64,000 bases of DNA, taken from NCBI RefSeq assembly GCF_000423265.1, contig NZ_KE383994.1:2663-66662 (forward strand), given 5' to 3'. The notes under the pieces were generated by a model. It searched no databases. It was not told the origin of the DNA and saw nothing but the letters and a program-made list of their open reading frames with translations. This DNA is from Ligilactobacillus saerimneri DSM 16049 (GTDB taxonomy: Bacteria > Bacillota > Bacilli > Lactobacillales > Lactobacillaceae). Numbering within the stretch: the stretch's first letter is position 1; each line of letters opens with the position of its first letter. Of the stretch, positions 19,411 to 26,989 are shown piece by piece. The position numbers and the translations under genes were made by a program.

Positions 19411-19439
19411 TTGACAGCGCTTTCTTTAAGGGGTATAGT
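19411..19439 (+). promoter_or_regulatory. Strong promoter overlapped by a cre-like site
   Basis: TTGACA at 19411-19416, 17-bp spacer, TATAGT at 19434-19439. The bases from 19411 (TTGACAGCGCTTTCTT) fit the CcpA cre consensus WTGNNARCGNWWWCAW with one mismatch. A cre over the -35 implies catabolite repression. Confidence 0.65.
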
Positions 19440-19445
19440 ATAAAG

Positions 19446-19540
19446 CGTAGGAGGGATAGCCGTGATGGTTACTCTCTTTACGAATCAATTCTCTTTCTCT
19501 CTTATGCCAACCACTGTACTTGTACAGTGGTTTTCTTTTT
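19446..19540 (+). ncRNA. Candidate small RNA (~95 nt)
   Basis: The transcript predicted from the cre-overlapped promoter runs through a CU-rich stretch (19471-19503) and ends at a strong hairpin (ACCACTGTAC / GTACAGTGGT, 2-nt loop) followed by TTTTCTTTTT. An AGGAGGG (19449-19455) precedes an ATG at 19465, opening a 34-codon frame, but that frame runs through the terminator to 19569. A dual-function or purely regulatory RNA is more likely than a gene for that peptide. Confidence 0.55.
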
Positions 19541-19609
19541 GGGATGATTTTGGTTTGTTATCAAAATAGGTATAATAGATGCAGATAAATGCTGAGGAGA
19601 GGTTAGATA

Positions 19610-19936
19610 ATGCAGAGTGAAAAGAAACTAAAGAGTCATGAAATTTTGACCCTAATTGAGGAAATAACCCTTAACGATGGAGAAAAGTACTATGAAGTTT
19701 CGAATATGGTTCAAAATGGGCGGGCTGAGCTAGCAGCTGCCCGCGGATACATCAAGCAAGTTCGGATCCTCCAGTTGAATATTCCCCGATCACAAAATGT
19801 GATAACATATGAGCGGTATATTAATGAAAACTTTTTCATGCCGGATGAAAATCTGGATCATTTTGAACGCTGGAAACGGACGTCGGAAATGGATGAAATC
19901 GTTGAAAAGATTCTTCGCGAAAATCATATTGCTTAA
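19610..19936 (+). CDS. Hypothetical 108-aa protein
   Basis: A soluble, charged protein with no transmembrane segment and no motif I recognise. The stretch MVQNGRAELAAARGYIKQVRIL suggests helices. GAGGAGAGG precedes the ATG. Stands alone between the small RNA candidate and fba. Confidence 0.6.
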   Translation: MQSEKKLKSHEILTLIEEITLNDGEKYYEVSNMVQNGRAELAAARGYIKQVRILQLNIPRSQNVITYERYINENFFMPDENLDHFERWKRTSEMDEIVEKILRENHIA

Positions 19937-20077
19937 TAAACCTGATAAAAGCGGATAAATTTAGTTGTTTGTAAGCATCTTTTGTAAATTATTCTCTATT
20001 TTCAAAATAATTGTGGTAGAATGAACATGTACTCATTAGAGTAAGTTTAGATGTGAATTTTTTTAGGAGGCTGTTTT

Positions 20078-20944
20078 ATGTCAGTATTCGTAAACGGTAA
20101 TGCTATTTACCAAGCTGCTCGTGAAGGTCACTACGCAGTTGGTGCATTCAACACTAACAACTTGGAATGGACTCAAGCTATTCTTCAAGCTGCCCAAGAA
20201 ACTAACACACCTGTATTGATCCAAGTATCAATGGGTGCTGCTAAGTACATGGGTGACTACAAGTTTGTTAAGACTTTAGTTGAAGAACAAATCCGCATCA
20301 TGGGGATCACTGTTCCAGTTATCATGCACTTAGACCACGGTAACTACGAAGCAGCTAAGGCATGTATCGAAGCAGGCTATTCTTCAGTTATGTTCGACGG
20401 CCACGACTTGCCATTCGAAGAAAACTTGGAAAAGACTGCAGAAATCGTTAAGTTAGCACATGCTAAGGGCATTTCTGTTGAAGCCGAAGTTGGTTCAATC
20501 GGTGGTGAAGAAGACGGTGTTGTTGGTGAAGGTGAATTAGCTAGCGTTGAAGAAGCTAAGCAAATCGCTGCTTTAGGCGTTGACTACTTGGCTTGCGGTA
20601 TCGGTAACATCCACGGCCAATACCCAGAAAACTGGAAGGGTCTGCACTTTGACCGCTTACAAGAAATCGCTGAAGCAATCGACACTCCATTAGTATTGCA
20701 CGGTGGTTCTGGTATTCCACAAGAACAAATCGAAAAGGCAATCAAGCTTGGTATTTCCAAGGTTAACATCAACACTGAAAACCAATTGGCATTTGCTGCA
20801 GCAACTCGTAAGTACATCGAAGCTGGCAAGGACCAAGAAGGCAAGGGGTACGATCCACGTAAGTTACTTGCACCAGGTAAGCAAGCAATCGTTGATACTG
20901 TCAAGGAAATTATTGGCTGGTTAGGTACACCATCAGTTAAATAA
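20078..20944 (+). CDS. fba: Class II fructose-1,6-bisphosphate aldolase
   Basis: Zinc-dependent glycolytic enzyme cleaving fructose-1,6-bisphosphate to DHAP and GAP. The 288-aa protein has the zinc site HLDHGNYE (near residues 85-90), MFDGHDLPFEEN, the flexible EAEVGSIGGEEDG loop, the GIGNIHG zinc histidine, and HGGSGIP. The gene uses strikingly uniform, high-expression codons compared with neighbours. TAGGAGGC precedes the ATG and an extended -10 (TGG-TAGAAT) lies at about 20010-20018. Confidence 0.96.
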   Translation: MSVFVNGNAIYQAAREGHYAVGAFNTNNLEWTQAILQAAQETNTPVLIQVSMGAAKYMGDYKFVKTLVEEQIRIMGITVPVIMHLDHGNYEAAKACIEAGYSSVMFDGHDLPFEENLEKTAEIVKLAHAKGISVEAEVGSIGGEEDGVVGEGELASVEEAKQIAALGVDYLACGIGNIHGQYPENWKGLHFDRLQEIAEAIDTPLVLHGGSGIPQEQIEKAIKLGISKVNINTENQLAFAAATRKYIEAGKDQEGKGYDPRKLLAPGKQAIVDTVKEIIGWLGTPSVK

Positions 20945-20962
20945 TTATTGCTAGCAGTTGCT

Positions 20963-20993
20963 AAAAGAGTCGTTTTTAAACGACTCTTTTTTA
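20963..20993 (+). terminator. Terminator after fba
   Basis: AAAAGAGTCGTTT / AAACGACTCTTTT hairpin followed by further T. Confidence 0.85.
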
Positions 20994-21071
20994 ATTTGCT
21001 CTTGTAATTATCAATGATTAATTTATAATTTGTAGTAGATTATATTTTTTATAAATTAAGGAGCGGGATGT

Positions 21072-21749
21072 ATGGGCAAAGAGAAAAGCACTTTAGCAGA
21101 AAAAATTAATGTTCTTCGAGCTGCTGTGATGGGAGCCAATGATGGCATTATCTCTGTTGCCGGAATTGTTTTAGGGGTTGCCGGAGCCAGTATCAGTAAA
21201 TGGGGAATCTTGATCTCTGGTCTTGCTGGCATGTTAGCTGGATCAATTTCGATGGCGATGGGAGAATATGTGTCGGTACACTCGCAACGTGATGCACAAA
21301 TTGCAGCTGTTGCGCGAGAGCAACATGCACTAGATACAGATTTTTCCGGCCAAGAACAATTTTTAAAAGATAAATTGTTACAAACGGGGATCAGTTCTCA
21401 TTTGGCGGAGGCGGCAGTGGCAGAGATGTTAGCCAAGACGCCTCTGAAAACAATTGTACGCGAGAAATATGGTTTTGACTTAGAAAAGAAAATCAGTGCT
21501 TATGCAGCTGCATTAGCATCAATGATCGCATTTCCAACTGGGGCGGCCCTGCCATTATTGGCCATTTTGATTATTCCAACTACATATCGGATTTTAGGAA
21601 CGATGGTAGCAGTGGTTATTGCTCTAATTTTGACTGGTTATTTTGCCGCTGTTTTGAGCCATTCCAGTAAGTTACACGGGACGATCCGCAACGTGGTATC
21701 AGGAATGTTAACGATGTTTGTGACCTACTTTTTGGGTAGAATGTTCTAG
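21072..21749 (+). CDS. VIT1/CCC1 family iron/manganese transporter
   Basis: A 225-aa membrane protein of the VIT/CCC1 family, which moves Fe2+ or Mn2+. It has the N-terminal LRAAVMGANDGIISVAG signature in TM1, SMAMGEYVSV, a cytosolic metal-binding helical hairpin (about residues 75-135), and three C-terminal transmembrane segments ending in TYFLGRMF. AAGGAGCGGG precedes the ATG. The paralog follows 17 bp downstream. Confidence 0.88.
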   Translation: MGKEKSTLAEKINVLRAAVMGANDGIISVAGIVLGVAGASISKWGILISGLAGMLAGSISMAMGEYVSVHSQRDAQIAAVAREQHALDTDFSGQEQFLKDKLLQTGISSHLAEAAVAEMLAKTPLKTIVREKYGFDLEKKISAYAAALASMIAFPTGAALPLLAILIIPTTYRILGTMVAVVIALILTGYFAAVLSHSSKLHGTIRNVVSGMLTMFVTYFLGRMF

Positions 21750-21766
21750 CAGCTAGGAGGATTAAC

Positions 21767-22450
21767 ATGAAAAAAGATGCGGAAAAGACAATGGAAGAAG
21801 AGATGAACGCGCTTCGGGCGGGAGTGCTTGGCTCAAATGACGGAATCTTGTCCGTGGTGGGAGTGCTATTCTCAGTCGCAGCTGCAACAACTGATAGATT
21901 TACGATTCTGCTGGCAGGCTTATCTGCTTTGGTAGCGTGTGCCTTATCAATGGCAGCTGGGGAATATGCTTCGGTTAGTGTGCAGCGTGATACTGAAAAA
22001 GTGGCGGTGGCTGAAGAAAGACTCCGTTTGCAGAATGATCCTACTCAAGAACATAGGGAACTGGTTGAATATTATGTGGACAAAGGAGTTAGTCACCATA
22101 CGGCAGTAGCAATTGCTGATGAGTTATTGGCAAGTGATCGCGCCTTAGCAGTAATGGTCAACGTTAGAAATGGGTTTGAGTTAGACCAGTATTTAAGCCC
22201 GTGGGCTGCTGCTTTCTCATCACTGTTCTCAGCAGCGCTGGGCGGAATTTTTCCCCTGGCAGCAATGCTTTATGCTCCGGCAAATTTACGGTGGCAAACA
22301 ACTATCTTGGCTGTGGTAGTATCAGTAGCTTTGACCGGGTTAATCAGTGCTAAGTTGGGAAAAGCCAATATGTTCCGCGCTATGCTCAGAAATATTGTGA
22401 TCGGGATTATCACGATGGCAATTCACTATTACGTTGGCCAATTAATATAG
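21767..22450 (+). CDS. VIT1/CCC1 family transporter, second copy
   Basis: A 227-aa paralog of the preceding gene with the same layout (LRAGVLGSNDGILSVVG, SMAAGEYASVSVQRD, five membrane segments), diverged enough to be an old duplication. The two could form a heteromer or have different metal preference. AGGAGG precedes the ATG; shared operon and terminator. Confidence 0.87.
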   Translation: MKKDAEKTMEEEMNALRAGVLGSNDGILSVVGVLFSVAAATTDRFTILLAGLSALVACALSMAAGEYASVSVQRDTEKVAVAEERLRLQNDPTQEHRELVEYYVDKGVSHHTAVAIADELLASDRALAVMVNVRNGFELDQYLSPWAAAFSSLFSAALGGIFPLAAMLYAPANLRWQTTILAVVVSVALTGLISAKLGKANMFRAMLRNIVIGIITMAIHYYVGQLI

Positions 22451-22537
22451 AAAAATATGAGTAGGAATAACTTTTGCTCGTATTTGTGGTTTGGACTTGC
22501 AGTTATTTTTCTGATATCTGTGAGCTATTTAATGAAT

Positions 22538-22585
22538 AAAAACGAGGCTAGAAGAAAGTTTTGCTTTCTTCTAGCCTCGTTTTGC
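22538..22585 (+). terminator. Strong bidirectional terminator after the VIT pair
   Basis: A 20-bp perfect stem (AAAACGAGGCTAGAAGAAAG and its complement, arms 22539-22558 and 22564-22583) with a 5-nt loop, followed by T on both strands. It also serves the leftward DUF1836 gene that ends at 22594. Confidence 0.88.
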
Positions 22586-22593
22586 ATATACGG

Positions 22594-23103
22594 CTATCCT
22601 TGGGGAAGGTCGCTGATAAGCTTCTCACCAATTTTTTTGTATAAAACAGCTTGGATCGCGAATTGTTCTACAACGGGAATGGAGTCCTTAGGAGAAATGT
22701 TGCTGATGTCATCATCGACAATAGTGATCGTTGAAAGGAGCTCATTAAAATAATTAGCAAAGTGATCATATGCAATTGCACTGCCGTACTTAGCCTTGGT
22801 AAATTGAAGACCTGTTCGGACCGTATCAAGAGCATATACTGTTTTGAGCAAACTGATCACTAGCAATTCCGCCATATGTTCAGCTTGGTATTTCTTTTTG
22901 AGGGGTTTAGACATAATCTTCTTTTTTACATAGCTATTAACCATCGAGGGGGTGATTTTATTTCCAGTCAAAGGCTCAATATAACGATTGCTGAGACTGA
23001 CTAATTGATCCATATACAAATTAAAATCTGGGAATTCGTGCCACAATGGCAATTGATGTTTCTTAAGTTCAGTCAAGATAGTTGTAATATTGGTTTCAGG
23101 CAT
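22594..23103 (-). CDS. DUF1836 (BS_ykrK-like) protein, probable regulator
   Basis: A 169-aa soluble protein with the DUF1836 pattern LPLWHEFPDFNLYMDQLVSL, ITPSMVNSYVKKKIMSKPLKKKY and HMAELLVISLLKTV. The ITPSMVNSYVK segment resembles the DNA-recognition part of MerR-like helix-turn-helix proteins, so a regulatory role is likely but unproven. Transcribed divergently from the hemolysin III gene across a region with a 13-bp inverted repeat. Confidence 0.75.
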   Translation of the reverse strand: MPETNITTILTELKKHQLPLWHEFPDFNLYMDQLVSLSNRYIEPLTGNKITPSMVNSYVKKKIMSKPLKKKYQAEHMAELLVISLLKTVYALDTVRTGLQFTKAKYGSAIAYDHFANYFNELLSTITIVDDDISNISPKDSIPVVEQFAIQAVLYKKIGEKLISDLPQG

Positions 23104-23157
23104 GATCTTTACCTCCGATATTCTTAGTTAATATTATACCACCTTAATTGAGAGTAA

Positions 23158-23215
23158 AAGTTTATTATATTAAAGTTCCCTTGAACTAGATTTAAAAACT
23201 AGATATAATAAACTT
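23158..23215. promoter_or_regulatory. Divergent promoter region with perfect 13-bp inverted repeat
   Basis: Arms AAGTTTATTATAT (23158-23170) and ATATAATAAACTT (23203-23215). The right arm contains the -10 (TATAAT 23204-23209) of the rightward promoter, with TTGAAC 17 bp upstream. The left arm gives a mirror-image TATAAT for the minus strand. Between them are ACTAGAT twice and AGTTC-CCTT-GAACT. A likely operator for a local regulator. Confidence 0.55.
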
Positions 23216-23237
23216 AAAAAATAAAGAGGGAGATAGG

Positions 23238-23870
23238 ATGCTAACAAAACGCGAGCAAATTATCAATGAAGTTTGGAGTGCCATTACCCATGGAGTAGGA
23301 GTGGCATTGGCGATTGCTGCTTTAGTACTTTTGGAAATTAAAGCGGCTGGCAATCATGCGCCCCTGCAAGCAACTGTTTTTGCTGTTTATGGGGTAACGT
23401 TAATTTTATTGTTTTTATTTTCAACGCTATTTCACAGCTTGTACTTTACGCGGGCAGCACGATTTTTTCAGATCCTGGATCATTGTAGCATCTACTTATT
23501 AATTGTTGGAACCTATACACCGTATTGTTTGCTTGCTATCCCGGGGCTGAAAGGGATCGTCATTTTGATCATGATTTGGAGCTTGGGGATTGGTGGTGCT
23601 CTTTACCATATTATTGGTAACAACCGGTCACAAGCAATCGAAACATTAATTTATATTGGAATGGGGTGGCTGTGCCTATGTGGTGGACGCCAGTTGTTCC
23701 AATCTTTGGGAATGACTGGATTATTGTTACTAGTTAGTGGGGGTATCTTGTATACAGTTGGTGCTTGGATATATAGTCGCAAGTGGGGGCGGTATAGTCA
23801 TGTGTTGTGGCACTTATTTGTACTAGCAGGGGCTACTAGCATGTTTTTTTCATTATACTTGTATATTTAG
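23238..23870 (+). CDS. Hemolysin III family (TrhA/YqfA-type) membrane protein
   Basis: A 210-aa, seven-helix protein of the PAQR-like hemolysin III family. It has the N-terminal EVWSAITHGVGVALA, the STLFHS histidine motif, FQILDHCSIYLLIVGTYTPYCL and the C-terminal HVLWHLFVLAGA with two metal-site histidines. In E. coli the family has been linked to membrane energetics; a hemolytic role here is not implied. Promoter TTGAAC-17-TATAAT upstream. Confidence 0.88.
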   Translation: MLTKREQIINEVWSAITHGVGVALAIAALVLLEIKAAGNHAPLQATVFAVYGVTLILLFLFSTLFHSLYFTRAARFFQILDHCSIYLLIVGTYTPYCLLAIPGLKGIVILIMIWSLGIGGALYHIIGNNRSQAIETLIYIGMGWLCLCGGRQLFQSLGMTGLLLLVSGGILYTVGAWIYSRKWGRYSHVLWHLFVLAGATSMFFSLYLYI

Positions 23871-23959
23871 GGAATAATTCATTATATTTGATATTCATTG
23901 CTTTTAATGATACATTTCAGTTGGGGTGTAAGGATAATATTCGAAAGGAGTGTGTTACT

Positions 23960-24298
23960 ATGCCTACAGTTAATGCCAGCATTACCAGGGATGAAGCATT
24001 GAATAACTTTGTTGATAACTTTGATATTATTAATGCTCTAGCTGACCGCAACCGCCAACGAATTATTATTCTGCTTTTCCACCATATGGATGATGGAATG
24101 ACAGTGACAGAAATCACACGGCAAATGTCAATTACACAGCCGGCAGTGTCGCACCATTTAAAAATTCTTCGCGAAGCTAATTTGGTTTCGTTTAAGAAAA
24201 ATGGACTGCAAAGTTTCTATTACCTGACTTTAGAGCAGCCATTATCGCGTTTAGAAAAAGTTATTCACGATCTACATCAGGAAGTAGCTGTAGAATGA
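23960..24298 (+). CDS. ArsR-family winged-helix regulator
   Basis: A 112-aa ArsR/SmtB-type DNA-binding protein: DRNRQRIIILLFHH, then the recognition region MTVTEITRQMSITQPAVSHHLKILREANLV. The start chosen is ATG 23960 with AAAGGAG upstream. No cysteine cluster for metal sensing is visible, so the effector is unknown. It follows the hemolysin III gene on the same strand. Confidence 0.83.
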   Translation: MPTVNASITRDEALNNFVDNFDIINALADRNRQRIIILLFHHMDDGMTVTEITRQMSITQPAVSHHLKILREANLVSFKKNGLQSFYYLTLEQPLSRLEKVIHDLHQEVAVE

Positions 24299-24315
24299 TT
24301 ATCACTACTAGAGAT

Positions 24316-24354
24316 ACTAAAGTCCCCGCATTGGTTAGCGGGGATTTTTTTAGT
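24316..24354 (+). terminator. Terminator after the ArsR gene
   Basis: TCCCCGC / GCGGGGA stem extended by ACTAAA / TTTAGT, with seven T. Confidence 0.85.
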
Positions 24355-24384
24355 ATAATAAATTTAAAGAAATGAGGTGGAATG

Positions 24385-25083
24385 ATGGCACGAAAATTCT
24401 ATGCAGTTGCTCGTGGGCGGAAGCCAGGAATATATCTGACCTGGTCTGAATGCCAAGCGATGGTTAGTGGTTTTCCTAAAGCTAGCTATAAGAGTTTTAG
24501 CAGTAGAGCTGCAGCAGAAGCCTGGCTTAATGGCGCTTCGCCAGAGAGACCGACGCCATCTAAGAAGCAACCGGCAGTGCTAGCTAAGCGACCCGGAGAG
24601 GTGTTCGTATATACTGATGGTGGTTCACGGAACCATGGAAACGTAAAGGGGCAGCACGTCAAGGCAGATGATAAGGCTGCCTGGGCATACCTGATCATTC
24701 TCCCTGATGGTCAGCATGTTAGTGATACTGGGGGCGAATATGGGAGCACCAATAATCGGATGGAGATTATGGCACTGGTAGCTGCCCTGACTAGGTTATT
24801 AGAATTGGGGCAAAAAGATGCCCCGATCACCTTGGTGTTAGATTCACGCTATGTGCTAAACGCTATTGAAAAGGGCTGGCTACAAAGTTGGCAACGACGC
24901 GGTTGGCGCAAGAGCGATGGTACGCCAGTTCTAAACCAGCCTTTGTGGGAAATTGTCAGTCAGCTATTGCCACAATTTACCCACTTGCAGTGGTCATGGA
25001 CTAAAGGACATGCAAATAATAGTGGAAATGTTTTTGTTGATCAGTTACTGAACAAGACGATGGACCAAATGGCATCTTATTGA
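24385..25083 (+). CDS. rnhA: Ribonuclease H1 with N-terminal hybrid-binding domain
   Basis: Cleaves RNA in RNA-DNA hybrids. The 232-aa protein has an N-terminal hybrid-binding (viroplasmin-like) domain (KFYAVARGRKPGIYLTW, residues 4-48), a linker, and the RNase H fold with catalytic residues in YTDGGSRNHG (D), NNRMEIMA (E), LDSRYV (D) and NVFVDQLLN (D). Two ATG codons are adjacent; the second (24385) is better spaced from GAGGTGG. Confidence 0.9.
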   Translation: MARKFYAVARGRKPGIYLTWSECQAMVSGFPKASYKSFSSRAAAEAWLNGASPERPTPSKKQPAVLAKRPGEVFVYTDGGSRNHGNVKGQHVKADDKAAWAYLIILPDGQHVSDTGGEYGSTNNRMEIMALVAALTRLLELGQKDAPITLVLDSRYVLNAIEKGWLQSWQRRGWRKSDGTPVLNQPLWEIVSQLLPQFTHLQWSWTKGHANNSGNVFVDQLLNKTMDQMASY

Positions 25084-25115
25084 GATAAGTGCCGATAAAA
25101 AGGAATGATTTTAGT

Positions 25116-26522
25116 ATGAAGCGAACACATCGTAAACAGACACGGAGTAACATATGGGTATTACTGGTAGCATTAGTGATTATTGTTATCGGCATCGGGG
25201 GTTTTGTGATGAACCGCCACCAACGTACACATTTCAACCGTAGCGTCAAGATCAATGGGATCGACGTTGGGGGGCTGACTGCAGATGAGGCATTGGCACG
25301 TTTGAAAAAGGTACAGTGGAGTAATCAAGTCTACGTAGGTCAGACCCTCATAGTGACTGGGAAAACGACAAGTGCGCATATTTCACAGGCAGATTTACCA
25401 GCACTAGAGAAAATTATGCAGCAACAATATAGCTTCTTTCCCCATAAGGTAAACCATAATTACCACCTCCAACCACAACAAAAGAATAGTTACCGGGAGA
25501 ATGTTTTACGCCAAGCTCTACAAACAAAATTGGAGCAACTAAATCAAAAACGAAATCCGGCCCAAGATGCATATGCTCAATTAGTAAATAATAAAGTGAC
25601 GGTTGTTCCTGCGCGAAAGGGTAACCAGTATAACGTTGCTAAGATCATGCAGGAGTATGATCACCAACTATATCAAGCAACGATTAGACTTAAAAAGAAA
25701 ATCGTGCAACCTGTAACGGCAACAAGTGCAACTGTTAAAAGGCAACAACGTAAGCTGGATAGATTGGTCGATCGCCAAGTTGAATATACAGTTGTGGATA
25801 AGAAGCATACTATCACAGTGGCGGATGCATTTAGCAAGGTTACTTATCATGATGGTAAGTATGATTATGATGATGCCCCGCTACGTAAGCTCATTACCAA
25901 GATTAATAATGAGCAGGGAACTCTGCATAAACGCTATGATTTCACTACTCCAGGTGGAAGCACTATAACCGTTCAAAATGAGTCCTATGGGTGGGAGTTG
26001 AGCACCACTAAGGCACGTAAGACCCTTTCTCAAGCACTACTAACCGGGAAAAAGCAAGTAGACGGTCGGCAAGATATTTATGGTTTAGGATATAATACTG
26101 GTGGCTTGGGCTATGGTTTAGATAATAATGGACTGGGTAAGACCTATGCAGTGATTTCGATTGCTGAACAACGTGCTTGGCTGTACCGGGATGGGCAGAT
26201 GGTGCAGAGTTTCCGAGTAGTAACGGGAAATCAGGCAACGCATGAGGATACGCCAACAGGAGTGTACTACATTATGTATAAGCAATCGCCGTCAGTTCTG
26301 CGGGGTTATGCTGCTAACCGTGGAAAGTATGAGCAGAAAGTAAGTTACTGGGCACAGTTTACAGACAGTGGTTGCGGTTTTCATGATGCTGGTTGGCGGA
26401 AAGATTGGTCACCTAAAGCATATTTGAATTATGGTTCAGGTGGTTGTGCCAATACCCAACCAGCTGAGATGGCTAAGGCTTATGGAAATTTAGTTCAGAA
26501 TGAACCAGTTATTGTATACTGA
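25116..26522 (+). CDS. L,D-transpeptidase (YkuD) with PG-binding-4 domain
   Basis: A 468-aa membrane-anchored wall enzyme forming 3-3 cross-links or anchoring proteins to peptidoglycan. One N-terminal helix (residues 10-30) is followed by two PG-binding-4-like repeats and a C-terminal YkuD domain beginning YAVISIAEQRAWLYRDGQ. The active site is HDAGWRKDW then YGSGGCANTQ with catalytic C444. I start at ATG 25116 with AAAAGGA upstream; a GTG nine codons earlier lacks a ribosome site. Confidence 0.88.
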   Translation: MKRTHRKQTRSNIWVLLVALVIIVIGIGGFVMNRHQRTHFNRSVKINGIDVGGLTADEALARLKKVQWSNQVYVGQTLIVTGKTTSAHISQADLPALEKIMQQQYSFFPHKVNHNYHLQPQQKNSYRENVLRQALQTKLEQLNQKRNPAQDAYAQLVNNKVTVVPARKGNQYNVAKIMQEYDHQLYQATIRLKKKIVQPVTATSATVKRQQRKLDRLVDRQVEYTVVDKKHTITVADAFSKVTYHDGKYDYDDAPLRKLITKINNEQGTLHKRYDFTTPGGSTITVQNESYGWELSTTKARKTLSQALLTGKKQVDGRQDIYGLGYNTGGLGYGLDNNGLGKTYAVISIAEQRAWLYRDGQMVQSFRVVTGNQATHEDTPTGVYYIMYKQSPSVLRGYAANRGKYEQKVSYWAQFTDSGCGFHDAGWRKDWSPKAYLNYGSGGCANTQPAEMAKAYGNLVQNEPVIVY

Positions 26523-26531
26523 GTAAATTTT

Positions 26532-26560
26532 TTGGTGCTATTAATTATCTATGCTATAAT
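26532..26560 (+). promoter_or_regulatory. ssrA promoter
   Basis: TTGGTG at 26532-26537, 17-bp spacer, extended -10 TGC-TATAAT at 26555-26560. The transcript would start a few bases before the mature tmRNA end. Confidence 0.65.
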
Positions 26561-26572
26561 TAGTAGTATTAC

Positions 26573-26938
26573 GGGGATGTTATGGATTCGACAGGTATAG
26601 GTCGAGCCTAAATTGCGTTTGGTAGGTTGCGACTACCTTAAAACGCTCAGTTAAATATAACTGCAAAAAATAATAACTACTCTTACGCAGTAGCTGCCTA
26701 AAAACAGCTTAGCGTAAATCCACCCACGATCGTCCATATTGTGGTGCTGGGTTTTATACTAAGTGGACTACGTTTGCTTACTTCCACCTGCAGTAGCAAA
26801 AAGAGATCATCAGGATAGTTAGTAGTGTTAGCCGGGTTGTGTGGCGGAGCTGCTAGCGAAATTTAAATAACATGACTATGAACGTAGAGGTTTAGGTGGC
26901 GATATGCTTGGACGCGGGTTCGACTCCCGCCATCTCCA
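26573..26938 (+). ncRNA. ssrA: Transfer-messenger RNA (tmRNA)
   Basis: Rescues stalled ribosomes by trans-translation. The 5' end GGGGATGTTATGGATTCGAC pairs with the 3' CATCTCC acceptor strand. The T-arm (GCGGG TTCGACT CCCGC) is complete. The resume codon GCA is at 26663 and the tag AKNNNYSYAVAA ends at TAA 26699-26701, a lactobacillar tag. The CCA end is not encoded. Its 3' end is the prophage attachment site. Confidence 0.97.
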
Positions 26939-26945
26939 TACAACT
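26905..26945. other. Probable attL at the 3' end of ssrA
   Basis: The integrase gene begins about 50 bp past the tmRNA 3' end and all genes from there on are phage genes, the usual signature of integration into ssrA. The core should fall within the T-arm and acceptor strand. The matching attR is past the right edge, so the core cannot be delimited here. Confidence 0.7.
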
Positions 26946-26989
26946 TCCTTATTTTATAGGCGTTTCAGCGGTATTATGCCACCAAAATG

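Noticed and set aside
22457-22753. 98-codon open frame after the VIT genes
   Set aside because: No ribosome site, it runs through a strong terminator and overlaps the well-supported DUF1836 gene on the other strand.
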